Shown: positions 16,880 to 25,151 of the stretch, piece after piece | Layout: each line of letters starts with the position of its first letter | How positions within the stretch are numbered: the stretch's first letter is position 1 | NCBI GenBank assembly: GCA_965228165.1 | Contig: CBDDHB010000003.1 | Span: 1,116,001-1,180,000 of the forward strand | Origin: Oleispirillum sp965228165 | GTDB taxonomy: Bacteria > Pseudomonadota > Alphaproteobacteria > Rhodospirillales > Rhodospirillaceae | Reading direction: 5' to 3' | Length of the DNA stretch: 64,000 nucleotides | The notes under the pieces: model-generated | Seen by the model: the letters and a program-made list of their open reading frames with translations, nothing else | The model's database searches: none | What the model was told of the DNA's origin: nothing | Made by a program: the position numbers and the translations under genes

Positions 16880-17341
16880 TTAAATCGCGGCATTTTCCAG
16901 GCGTAATAGCGCCGTCTTGGTGACGATTCCGCCGTCTCCGGAATATCCACCCATCTGTCCGTTGCCGCCGACGATGCGATGACAGGGGATGAGGATGGGG
17001 ATGGGGTTGGCGCCGCAGGCGCCGCCGACGGCGCGCGGCGCGGTTTTCAGTTCGGCGGCGACGTCGCCATAGGTCCGGATCTGGCCGAAGGGGATCGCTC
17101 GCATCGTCGCCCATGCCCGTTTCTGGAAGTCGGTTCCGGCGGGGTCCAGCAGCAGGTCGAAGGCGGTCAGCCGCCGGTTGAAATAGGCGGCCAACTGGTC
17201 CTTGGCGGCGGACGGGACCTCGGGTATGGTCCCCGGCGTGGCGGCGCCTTGCCCCCATTCCAGGGCGACGATCTTGCCGTCGGCGGCGAACAGGGCCAGA
17301 GGCCCGAAGGGAGAGGGTAGGGTTAGGGCTCCAAATGTCAT
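16880..17341 (-). CDS. ogt: Methylated-DNA--[protein]-cysteine S-methyltransferase
   Basis: A 153-residue single-domain protein with the active-site motif PCHRIVG (acceptor Cys120), the DNA-binding helix region FQKRAWATMRAIPFGQ and the GYSGD loop. It removes methyl groups from O6-methylguanine by transferring them to its own Cys. There is no Ada-type N-terminal regulatory domain, so it is the Ogt/AGT type. It ends at the convergent junction with rho. Confidence 0.93.
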   Translation of the reverse strand: MTFGALTLPSPFGPLALFAADGKIVALEWGQGAATPGTIPEVPSAAKDQLAAYFNRRLTAFDLLLDPAGTDFQKRAWATMRAIPFGQIRTYGDVAAELKTAPRAVGGACGANPIPILIPCHRIVGGNGQMGGYSGDGGIVTKTALLRLENAAI

Positions 17342-17424
17342 GGCGACGGCTCCGTTCGATGGATGATATCCGAAAGATGGGGGCTTCGTCCGCGTCCGTC
17401 GAGTCGGCGCGGTAGATCGGCGGA

Positions 17425-17440
17425 TGTTTCACGTGAAACA
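17425..17440. promoter_or_regulatory. parS centromere site 1
   Basis: A perfect 16-bp palindrome, TGTTTCACGTGAAACA, identical to the bacterial parS consensus bound by ParB. It lies in the leader of mnmE, about 5 kb from the putative origin. Confidence 0.95.
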
Positions 17441-17477
17441 GCGCCACCCCGAAACAAGCGAGGAGGATTGCCGCCCG

Positions 17478-18821
17478 ATGGCCGCATCCGAGACATCAAC
17501 GATCTTCGCCCCAACCACCGCGCCGGGTCGCGCTGGGGTGGCGGTTTTGCGCCTGTCGGGGCCGCGCGCGTTCGCCGCCGCGACCGCGTTGACCGGACGG
17601 ATGGGATTCGAACCGCGCTGGATGGTTCGTGCGGTCTTCCGCGACCCGGCCACCGGCGAGGCGATCGATCATGGTCTGGCGGTGGGTTTTCCGGCTCCCG
17701 CCAGTTTTACCGGCGAGGACGTGGTGGAACTGCACGTTCACGGCAGCGGCGCGGTTCTCGCCCGGCTGGCCGAGGTCTTGTCTCTTCAGCCCGGACTGCG
17801 CTGGGCGGAAGCGGGGGAGTTCACCCGCCGCGCCTTCGACAACCGCAAGATGGACCTGACCGCCGCCGAAGGGCTGGCCGATCTGCTGGCGGCGGAGACC
17901 GAGGCGCAGCGACGTCAGGCGTTGAAGCAGATGGATGGGGCCTTGGCTCGCCGCTTCAACGACTTGCGGCGGCGGGGAATCGATGCGCTGGCCTTCGTCG
18001 AGGCGGAGATCGACTTTCCCGACGACGACCTGCCGCCCGAAACCCATACCCGCGGCGTCGCGCTGATCCACGCCTTGCGCGCCGATCTGGCCGCCTTGGT
18101 CGATTCGGCGAAGGCGGGCGCACGGGTGCGTCAGGGGCTTTCGGTCGCGGTGTTCGGGCCGCCCAACGCGGGCAAGTCCAGCCTGGTTAACCGTCTGGCG
18201 GGCTGGGAGGTGGCGATCGTCGCACCGACTCCGGGAACCACGCGGGACCGGGTTTCCGCCGATCTGGTGGTCGAGGGCTTGCTGGTCACGGTGAGCGATA
18301 CGGCGGGTTTGCGGATCGCCGCCGAGGACATCGAGGTGGAGGGGATTCGTCGCGCCGAACACGCCATTGCCGCCGCCGACCTGCGGATCGCTGTGTTTTC
18401 CGCCGAGGCATGGCCCACCCCCGGCGATCCGGCCTGGGTCTGGGTTGACACGAAGACCCTGGTTGTGGTCAACAAGGCCGACCTTGGCTTGGCGATTGCG
18501 CCGGTCGAAGGGATCGGGCCCTTGGCCGTTTCCACCCTAACCGGAGAGGGGTTCGATGCCCTGGTCGCGAATCTGGTGGCGCGGTTGAAGGCTCTGGCCG
18601 CCGATCGGGCGGGGGAGGATGCGCCGCTGACCCGCGAGCGTCACCGCGAGATCACGGCGGCGGCCCTGGCGGCGTTGGACCGGGCGCTTGCCAATCCCGA
18701 TGCCGATCTGCGGGCGGAGGACGTGCGCCTGGCGGTGCGCGAGTTGGGGCGGATCACCGGCCGGGTCGATGTCGAGGATGTGCTCGACCGGATTTTCGGC
18801 GAATTCTGTATCGGAAAATGA
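17478..18821 (+). CDS. mnmE: tRNA-modifying GTPase MnmE
   Basis: A 447-residue protein: N-terminal tetrahydrofolate-binding domain (STIFAPTTAPGRAGVAVLRLSG, then EDVVELHVHG), helical region, an inserted G domain with Walker A GPPNAGKSS, TPGTTRD, DTAG and NKAD, and the C-terminal FCIGK with the conserved Cys. With MnmG it makes the 5-(carboxymethyl)aminomethyl group on wobble U34. The ATG at 17478 has a GGAGGA element 10 bases upstream; the longer frame begins inside parS 1. It overlaps mnmG by 4 bases. Confidence 0.96.
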   Translation: MAASETSTIFAPTTAPGRAGVAVLRLSGPRAFAAATALTGRMGFEPRWMVRAVFRDPATGEAIDHGLAVGFPAPASFTGEDVVELHVHGSGAVLARLAEVLSLQPGLRWAEAGEFTRRAFDNRKMDLTAAEGLADLLAAETEAQRRQALKQMDGALARRFNDLRRRGIDALAFVEAEIDFPDDDLPPETHTRGVALIHALRADLAALVDSAKAGARVRQGLSVAVFGPPNAGKSSLVNRLAGWEVAIVAPTPGTTRDRVSADLVVEGLLVTVSDTAGLRIAAEDIEVEGIRRAEHAIAAADLRIAVFSAEAWPTPGDPAWVWVDTKTLVVVNKADLGLAIAPVEGIGPLAVSTLTGEGFDALVANLVARLKALAADRAGEDAPLTRERHREITAAALAALDRALANPDADLRAEDVRLAVRELGRITGRVDVEDVLDRIFGEFCIGK

Positions 18822-20683
18822 TGACGATTTTGGAGTCTTTCGGTTTCGATGTCATCGTCGTCGGCGGTGGCCACGCGGGTTGCGAGGCTGCCGCCGCCGC
18901 CGCCCGTTTCGGCGCGCGGACCGCGCTGATGACCCATCGCCTGGAAACCCTGGGTGAAATGTCGTGCAATCCGGCGATCGGCGGATTGGCGAAAGGTCAT
19001 CTGGTGCGCGAAATCGATGCCCTGGACGGCTGCATGGCGCGTTGGATCGACGCTACCGGCATCCAGTTCCGCGTTCTTAACCAGTCCAAGGGTCCGGCGG
19101 TGCAGGGGCCACGCGCCCAGGCGGATCGTGCGTTGTATCGTCGGGCGGCGCGCGCCGGGTTGGAAGCGCAACCCAACCTGACCCTAATCTCGGCGGCGGT
19201 GGAGGATCTGCTCGCTTCGGCGGATGGAAGCCAGGTTCTTGGAGTTCGCGCCGCGGATGGGCGGGAGTATCGTGCCGCCTGCGTGGTGTTGACCACCGGC
19301 ACTTTCCTGAAGGGGATTTTGCACGTCGGGCTGGAACAAACGCCGGGCGGCCGGGTGGGGGAGGCGCCATGTCTTAGCCTGTCCGCGGCCCTGTCCCGTC
19401 TGGGGCTGGATGTCGGCCGCCTGAAGACCGGCACCCCAGCGCGCCTGGACGGACGCACCATCGATTGGGCGGCGCTGGAAATGCAAAAGGGCGATGAGCC
19501 GCCGGTACCGTTCTCTTTCCTGACCGAACGCATCGAAACCCCGCAGGTCGCCTGCGGCATCACCGCGACCACCGCCCAAACCCATGCGATCATCCGCGCC
19601 AACCTGGACCGCGCGCCGCTCTATTCCGGGCAGATCAACAGCGTCGGGCCGCGCTATTGCCCCTCGATCGAGGACAAGGTGGTGCGTTTCGCCCACCGCG
19701 ACAGCCACCAGATTTTTCTGGAGCCCGAAGGGTTGGACGATTTCACCGTTTATCCCAACGGCATTTCCACCTCTCTGCCCACCGACGCGCAGGAGGCGAT
19801 GATCCGCTCGATCCCCGGGTTGGAAAAAGTGACGATCCTGCGTCCCGGCTATGCCATCGAGTACGATTTCGTCGATCCGCGCAACCTGCGTCCCAGCCTG
19901 GAAACTCGCGCTGTCGCCAGGCTGTTCCTGGCCGGGCAGATCAACGGCACAACCGGTTACGAGGAGGCCGCCGCCCTGGGGTTGATCGCCGGATTGAACG
20001 CGGCAAGGCAGGCGGCGGGGCAGGAGCCGGTGATTCTGGATCGTGCGGATGCCTATATCGGGGTGATGATCGACGATCTGGTGACCCTGGGGACCAACGA
20101 ACCCTATCGGATGTTTACCTCTCGCGCCGAATACCGCTTGAGTCTGCGCGCCGACAACGCCGATCTGCGTTTGACCGCCAAGGGCATCGCTTGGGGTTGC
20201 GTCGGGCGGGAACGCGCCGACGCCTTCGCCGCCAAGACCGAGGCTCTGGAACGGGCGCGGGTCCGCTTCGCCGAACGCGCCGTGACCCCTAATCAAGCCA
20301 TCGCCTTCGGCTGGACCTTGAATCAGGACGGCGTGCGACGCAGCGCCTTCGAGCTTCTGGCCAATCCTGGCGTCGGGCGGGAGAAAGTGCTGACCGCCTG
20401 GCCGGATCTGGCGGATATCCGCGCCGACGTTCTGGAACAACTGGATGTCGAATCCCGCTATGCCGGGTATCTGGACCGTCAACGCCACGATATCGACTCC
20501 TTCCGTCGCGACGAAAGCCTGAAGCTGCCGGAAAACCTGCCCTTTGAGGAGATCGGCGGTCTTTCCAACGAGGCGCTGGGCAAGCTGAAGGCCGCGCGCC
20601 CCGCGACCCTGGGCGCCGCCGCCCGTATCCCCGGCGTTACCCCGGCGGCGGTAACGGCGCTGTTGCGGTTCGTGAAGGGGTAA
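18818..20683 (+). CDS. mnmG: tRNA uridine-5-carboxymethylaminomethyl modification enzyme MnmG (GidA)
   Basis: A 621-residue FAD protein with GGGHAGCEAA near the N-terminus, SCNPAIGGLAKGHL, the two MnmG signature blocks (GPRYCPSIEDK and LAGQINGTTGYEEAA) and the C-terminal helical domain with ESRYAGYL. It works with MnmE on tRNA U34. The start codons ATGATG overlap the mnmE stop. Its 3' end is followed by repeat copy 5 before rsmG. Confidence 0.97.
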   Translation: MMTILESFGFDVIVVGGGHAGCEAAAAAARFGARTALMTHRLETLGEMSCNPAIGGLAKGHLVREIDALDGCMARWIDATGIQFRVLNQSKGPAVQGPRAQADRALYRRAARAGLEAQPNLTLISAAVEDLLASADGSQVLGVRAADGREYRAACVVLTTGTFLKGILHVGLEQTPGGRVGEAPCLSLSAALSRLGLDVGRLKTGTPARLDGRTIDWAALEMQKGDEPPVPFSFLTERIETPQVACGITATTAQTHAIIRANLDRAPLYSGQINSVGPRYCPSIEDKVVRFAHRDSHQIFLEPEGLDDFTVYPNGISTSLPTDAQEAMIRSIPGLEKVTILRPGYAIEYDFVDPRNLRPSLETRAVARLFLAGQINGTTGYEEAAALGLIAGLNAARQAAGQEPVILDRADAYIGVMIDDLVTLGTNEPYRMFTSRAEYRLSLRADNADLRLTAKGIAWGCVGRERADAFAAKTEALERARVRFAERAVTPNQAIAFGWTLNQDGVRRSAFELLANPGVGREKVLTAWPDLADIRADVLEQLDVESRYAGYLDRQRHDIDSFRRDESLKLPENLPFEEIGGLSNEALGKLKAARPATLGAAARIPGVTPAAVTALLRFVKG

Positions 20684-20976
20684 AACCAGGCCGGGCGTTG
20701 CCCGGACCCGCAAAGGGGCGTCGCCCCTTTGATCCCGTGACTTTATTTTCGCGATGGAGAACGCCGAAGGCGTTCGTAGGGACGCCGCCAACGGCGGCGG
20801 TCCGAGGCAAGGCCGAGGACGAGGAAAACGCCTGATGCATTTTCCGAGCAAGCGCGATAAGACGATCACGCGGCGTGAGGGTCGATGGCCGCTTCGCGGC
20901 GAAAACAAGGAATGGGGTTCGGGGTCCGCGACCCCGATGGGGTCCAGGGGCAAAGCCCCTGTCCTGGTTTTAAGGA
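20684..20976. repeat. Dispersed intergenic repeat, copy 5 (long form)
   Basis: The longest copy, between mnmG and rsmG, which are in the same direction. It carries GC-rich boxes (GGGGCGTCGCCCC, GGGGTCCGCGACCCC and GGGGCAAAGCCCC), the core GATCACGCGGCGTGAGGGTC, and an extra insert about 20750-20850 with GCCGAAGGCG and GCCAACGGC pairs. A TCCTGGTTTT edge closes it. No gene is visible. Confidence 0.68.
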
Positions 20977-21631
20977 TTGTTTCACGTGAAACACAACGAG
21001 ATCATCGCCAGATGCGCGGCGCTGGATGCCTGTTACGGAGTCGATGCCACGGCGGCGGAGCGAATCGCGGTCTTTGCCGCGCATCTGGAAAAGTGGCAGA
21101 AGGCGATCAATCTGATCGGCGCAAAAACCCTGCCTCATCTGTGGGAACGGCACATCCTCGATTCCCTGCAACTCGCGCCGTTGATTCCGGTGGGGGCGAA
21201 AACCATCGTCGATATCGGCTCCGGCGCGGGATTTCCGGGGGATGATTCTGGCGCTGCTGAAGCGTTGGACGGTGCATCTGGCGGAATCCGATTCGTGGAA
21301 GGCGGTATTCTTGCGCGACTCCGCGCGTTTGTGCGGGGTCGAGGCGGCGGTGCATGCGCAGCGCATCGAGTCGTTGAGCGGCCTGGATGCGGATGTGGTC
21401 ACCGCCCGCGCCCTGGCCCCGGTCTCCGACCTGCTGGATTATGCCCAGGGGTTCCGCCATCCCGGCACGGTTTTCCTGTTTCCCAAGGGGCGAAACGCCC
21501 AAGCGGAATTGACGGAAGCGGAAAAAACCTGGACACTGTGGGTCGAAAAATTCCCCAACATCACCGACCCGGACGCGGTCATCCTGAAAATCGACGAGGC
21601 CCGCCGACATGGTTCCGGACCAAATGCCTGA
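20977..21631 (+). pseudogene. rsmG: 16S rRNA (guanine527-N7)-methyltransferase RsmG, frameshifted
   Basis: The first frame gives LEKWQKAINLIG, HILDSLQL and DIGSGAGFPG, the RsmG start and SAM-binding loop. The sequence then continues one frame over with MILALLKRWTVHLAESD, VVTARALAPV and FLFPKGRN. The break is in a run of 5 G (21236-21240); four would restore the frame. The start is TTG at 20977 or GTG at 20986; both fall at or inside parS 2, so the parS sequence encodes the first residues (FHVKH). The gene sits between mnmG and parA as usual. A sequencing error is the simplest cause of the shift. Confidence 0.85.
20978..20993. promoter_or_regulatory. parS centromere site 2
   Basis: A second perfect TGTTTCACGTGAAACA palindrome, about 8.5 kb from the putative origin and 0.6 kb before parA. 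It overlaps the translation start of rsmG. Confidence 0.95.
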
Positions 21632-22418
21632 AAAACCGCCGTTGCGCCGCATCGTCGCGATCGCCAACCAGAAAGGCGGCGTGGGTAAGACCACCACCGC
21701 GATCAATCTGGCCACCGCCCTGGCGGCGGTGGGGCGGAGCGTGCTGTTGATCGACCTCGACCCCCAGGGCAACGCCAGCACCGGCCTGGGTATCGGCACG
21801 GCGCGGCGAAGCAAGGGATCGTATCAGGTTCTGTCGGGGATGATCCCGGCGGCGGAAGCGATTCAGGCCACCGATATTCCCCAGCTGTCGATCATCCCGG
21901 CGGACATGCGCTTGGCCGGGGCGGAGGTGGAGCTGGTTTCGGTCGAGGAACGCGAATTCCAGCTGCGCGCCGCCCTGACCACCGCCGCCCTGAATTTCGA
22001 TTACATTCTGATCGACTGCCCCCCGGCGCTCGGCTTTCTGACCCTGAACGCCCTGTGCGCGGCGGATTCGGTGATGGTGCCGTTGCAGTGCGAATTCTTC
22101 GCCATGGAAGGCATCAGCCACCTGATGAAGACCATCGAACGGGTGCGCCGCGCCCTCAGCCCGCATCTGGAAATCCAGGGCATCGTCCTGACCATGTTCG
22201 ACAGCCGCAACAATCTGGCGGGCATGGTCGCCGACGACGTGCGCGGTTATTTCGGCGACAAGGTCTATCAGACGGTGATTCCACGCAACGTCCGCATGTC
22301 GGAAGCGCCGTCGCACGGCAAACCCGCGCTGCTTTACGATCTGCGTTGCGCCGGGTCGCAAGCCTATATCCGGCTTGCCGGGGAAATCCTTAAACAAGAA
22401 CGAAGTGCCACCGCATGA
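21609..22418 (+). CDS. parA: Chromosome partitioning ATPase ParA
   Basis: A 269-residue Walker-type ATPase with the deviant Walker A KGGVGKTTT (residues 22-30), LIDLDPQGNAS, DCPPALGFLT and the DNA-binding arginines toward the C-terminus. It segregates the origin region by forming a gradient on DNA that pulls ParB-parS. It starts inside the rsmG 3' end and is coupled to parB (ATGA). The order rsmG-parA-parB is the conserved chromosomal one. Confidence 0.97.
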   Translation: MVPDQMPEKPPLRRIVAIANQKGGVGKTTTAINLATALAAVGRSVLLIDLDPQGNASTGLGIGTARRSKGSYQVLSGMIPAAEAIQATDIPQLSIIPADMRLAGAEVELVSVEEREFQLRAALTTAALNFDYILIDCPPALGFLTLNALCAADSVMVPLQCEFFAMEGISHLMKTIERVRRALSPHLEIQGIVLTMFDSRNNLAGMVADDVRGYFGDKVYQTVIPRNVRMSEAPSHGKPALLYDLRCAGSQAYIRLAGEILKQERSATA

Positions 22419-23293
22419 GTGACGAGACCAAACGCCGCAACCTGGGCCGGGGCTTGAGCGCCCTTCTGGGCGAAGACCCGATTCCCGCCGAAACCGCCGC
22501 CGAAAACCGTGGTCCGACGGTGTTGCCGGTTTCCTCCCTGACCCCCAGTCCGTTCCAGCCGCGCCAGGTTTTCGACGAGGCGGCGATCGACGATCTGGCT
22601 GCCTCGATCCGCGAACGCGGCGTCTTGCAGCCGCTTCTGGTGCGCCGCGCCGCCGGGATGAACGACATCTACGAGATCATCGCCGGCGAACGCCGCTGGC
22701 GCGCCGCGCAGCGCGCCCAGTTGCACGAGGTGCCGGTGGTGGTGCGCGAGATGGGCGACCAGGAGGTCCTGGAAGTCGCCCTGGTCGAAAACCTGCAACG
22801 CCAGGACCTGAACGCCCTGGAAGAAGCGGAAGGCTATCGCCGCCTGCAAGAGGAATTCCACCACACCCAGGAAGATCTGGCCAAGGCGGTGGGCAAAAGC
22901 CGCAGCCACGTCGCCAACACCATGCGCCTGCTTGCCCTGCCGGACGAGGTCAAGCAGATGATGGAAATGGGCTCCTTGAGCGCCGGTCATGCCCGCGCCC
23001 TGCTGGGGCTGGACAATGCCGTCGCCCTGGCCCGCGAGATCGCCGAAAAGGGCCTCAACGTCCGTCAGGCGGAGCGTCTGGCGAAATCCGGCCACAAACC
23101 CAAATCCCCCCGCGAGGCCGCCGCGCCGTCCGGCAAGGATGCTGATTGCCGCGCCCTGGAACACGACCTGACCGAAACGCTTGGCCTCAAGGTCTCCATC
23201 GATTCTCAAGGGTCGGGCGGTAAACTCTCCATCGAATACAAAACCCTCGAACAACTCGACGACCTGCTGCAACGCCTCGGCCGCCCGGGCTGA
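22415..23293 (+). CDS. parB: Chromosome partitioning protein ParB
   Basis: A 292-residue protein. The N-terminus RRNLGRGLSALLGE has the Arg-rich ParA-activating motif; the CTPase domain has PRQVFDEAAI and the GERRWRA box (residues 91-97), followed by ENLQRQDLNALEEA, a helix-turn-helix (LAKAVGKSRSHVANTMRLL) and a C-terminal dimer domain. It binds the two parS sites nearby. Its end converges with holA across repeat copy 6. Confidence 0.97.
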   Translation: MSDETKRRNLGRGLSALLGEDPIPAETAAENRGPTVLPVSSLTPSPFQPRQVFDEAAIDDLAASIRERGVLQPLLVRRAAGMNDIYEIIAGERRWRAAQRAQLHEVPVVVREMGDQEVLEVALVENLQRQDLNALEEAEGYRRLQEEFHHTQEDLAKAVGKSRSHVANTMRLLALPDEVKQMMEMGSLSAGHARALLGLDNAVALAREIAEKGLNVRQAERLAKSGHKPKSPREAAAPSGKDADCRALEHDLTETLGLKVSIDSQGSGGKLSIEYKTLEQLDDLLQRLGRPG

Positions 23294-23474
23294 GGGAAAG
23301 GAAGGTCGGGGGCTCCGCCCCCAAGTCCCCGCGAGGGGTCGCGGACCCCTCGACCCCGTATTATTTCTTCCAAGGGGTGAAGGCGTTGCCCACCCCTTGG
23401 AAGAAACAAGTCATGGAATCCAAGGGCCCGAGGCCCTTGGTGGGGCCCAGGGGTGAAACCCCTAACCCTTCCCT
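23294..23474. repeat. Dispersed intergenic repeat, copy 6 (divergent)
   Basis: Between the convergent ends of parB and holA. Boxes GGGGGCTCCGCCCCC, GAGGGGTCGCGGACCCCTC, AAGGGCCCGAGGCCCTT and AGGGGTGAAACCCCT are present, but the usual core is replaced by a 15-bp inverted pair, TTCTTCCAAGGGGTG and CACCCCTTGGAAGAA. This makes it the most different copy. Confidence 0.6.
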
Positions 23475-24506
23475 TCACCGGCGGGTGCGTTTGGCGAGAG
23501 AGGCGATTTCCATGAAGCCGCGTTGCGCGACGATGGAGGCGGGAATGCCGGTGGTTTTGCACAAACGTTCGGTTTCGACCAGGCGGTTGATGGCGGCGAG
23601 CAGGGCGGGAGACGTCCAGGCCCCCATCTGCCTTCGGAAGCTGTTGATTTCCTTGAAAAATACCGGCGGCCTCAAGTCTTTCAACGCCTGTTCCGGGGGG
23701 GTTCCGGCCTCGCTGGCGGCACGGGCCTGAAGCAGGCGGTCGAAGTGGCGGGCAAGGCCGCGCAGGATGGAGATGGGGGAGTCTCCGGCGGCGAGCAGGC
23801 GGTCGCTGATCGCCTGGGCGGCGGCATGGTTGCCGTCGGCGACGGCGCTGGCGAGTTCCTGGATCGAGTGTTCCGACTGGTCGCCGCAGCAGGCGCGGAC
23901 GTCTTCGGAGGTGATCGGCTGGGCGTCGTTTCCGGCGTAGAGGCGAAGTTTTTCGACTTCGGCCCGCAAGCTGGCGGAATCCTCGGCCAGCAGGGAAAGA
24001 AGCAGCTCTTGCGCATCCGGTTCGATTCGCAAGCCCGCCGCCCGGCAGGCCTCGCGCAGCGCCAAGGCCAGTTGCGCGCCCTCCAGCGGATAGCATGCGA
24101 TGGCAGCGGCTAGCTTTGACGTCTCGAAAGCGGAACGAATTTTCGAGCGGGGGGCGAGCGGCCCGGCGGAAACGATCAGCAACGCATCGCCCAAGGGATG
24201 GGACAGAAAGCCGACGATCGGCGCGGCCTGGGCGTCGGCGACGCCCGACAGGCGCACCACCCGCCGTCCGCCGCCGAAGGCGAGCGCCGCGCATTCGTCG
24301 GCGATGCGGGTGGGGTCGTCTTTCAGCGCGGCGGGGGGGATGTCGGCGATGTGGAAGGGGTCGTGGAGATCGGGGCAGACCGATCGGGTTAGCTGGGCGG
24401 CGCGCTCGCGCACCTGGCCTTCGTCGGGGCCGTAGACCAGGACGGCGCGCACCGCCGGATCGGGCTGCCGGATGAAGGCGTCGGCAGCGGCGCCCGATAA
24501 TTTCAT
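23475..24506 (-). CDS. holA: DNA polymerase III delta subunit
   Basis: A 343-residue clamp-loader subunit: AVLVYGPDEGQVRERA (AAA+-like start without a true Walker A), SHPLGDALLIVSAG, RSKIRSAFE, and the C-terminal LLARHFDRLLQ-like LARHFDRLLQARA and TTGIPA. It opens the beta clamp. The ATG at 24506 follows the lptE stop by one base, so the two are tightly coupled; a longer frame upstream has no family match. Confidence 0.92.
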   Translation of the reverse strand: MKLSGAAADAFIRQPDPAVRAVLVYGPDEGQVRERAAQLTRSVCPDLHDPFHIADIPPAALKDDPTRIADECAALAFGGGRRVVRLSGVADAQAAPIVGFLSHPLGDALLIVSAGPLAPRSKIRSAFETSKLAAAIACYPLEGAQLALALREACRAAGLRIEPDAQELLLSLLAEDSASLRAEVEKLRLYAGNDAQPITSEDVRACCGDQSEHSIQELASAVADGNHAAAQAISDRLLAAGDSPISILRGLARHFDRLLQARAASEAGTPPEQALKDLRPPVFFKEINSFRRQMGAWTSPALLAAINRLVETERLCKTTGIPASIVAQRGFMEIASLAKRTRR

Positions 24507-24507
24507 C

Positions 24508-25125
24508 CTAGGGCCTCGTTGGACAGGCCGGGGCGGCGTCGCCGGATTTGGTCTTGGTTGGTTTCGGCGCGGGGTAACGCGCGGCATTGCGGAAATAAAG
24601 GCGGACCTGCCGGGCGATATCCTCGGCCACCAGCTTCGCCGCGCGGCATCCCACTTCCTCGTCCGAGACGTGGGCGGCGTAGAGGGAGTCGGGGCGGTTG
24701 CCGCGCGCCACCGCCTGGCTGTTGCCGCGCAGCAGAACCCGGGAAGGGGTTTCCTTGTCGCGGCTCAAGGTGCTGAGTTCGAATTTGGCGTCGATGGTGT
24801 GGTCGACGCGGATCGCCGAATCGTCGAAACGGATGCCGCGCGCGCTGATGGTTTCGGTGCTGGTGATGCTCAATGCGTAGGCGGGAGGAACCGCGATCCC
24901 GGTGGGGTTGAGGGTGTTGCGTACCTCGGTGCGGATGATCTGGCCCTGCCGGTCGGGGATGCGTTTGATCTTGACGCGCGCCAGTTCCGGCGAAAGCGAA
25001 TCGTCCGCGTTGTGGGCGTCGATGGCGCGAAAGCCGCATCCGCCCAAGAGGAGCGCCGCGCCGACGACGAGGCATCCGGCGGCCTTGGCGGGAAACCGCG
25101 TTTCGATCTGCCGGAATGACCTCAT
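24508..25125 (-). CDS. lptE: LPS-assembly lipoprotein LptE
   Basis: A 205-residue lipoprotein: signal peptide with lipobox LGGC (Cys30) followed by GFRAI, then the LptE fold with a strand ending IAVPPAYALSITS and the C-terminal AARYPAPKPTK tail rich in Lys/Pro. LptE plugs the LptD barrel that places LPS in the outer leaflet. The ATG at 25125 is preceded by GGAGGT. It lies between leuS and holA, the usual leuS-lptE-holA order. Confidence 0.88.
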   Translation of the reverse strand: MRSFRQIETRFPAKAAGCLVVGAALLLGGCGFRAIDAHNADDSLSPELARVKIKRIPDRQGQIIRTEVRNTLNPTGIAVPPAYALSITSTETISARGIRFDDSAIRVDHTIDAKFELSTLSRDKETPSRVLLRGNSQAVARGNRPDSLYAAHVSDEEVGCRAAKLVAEDIARQVRLYFRNAARYPAPKPTKTKSGDAAPACPTRP

Positions 25126-25151
25126 CGCGAGACCTCCTTCGGGGGCGGCGT

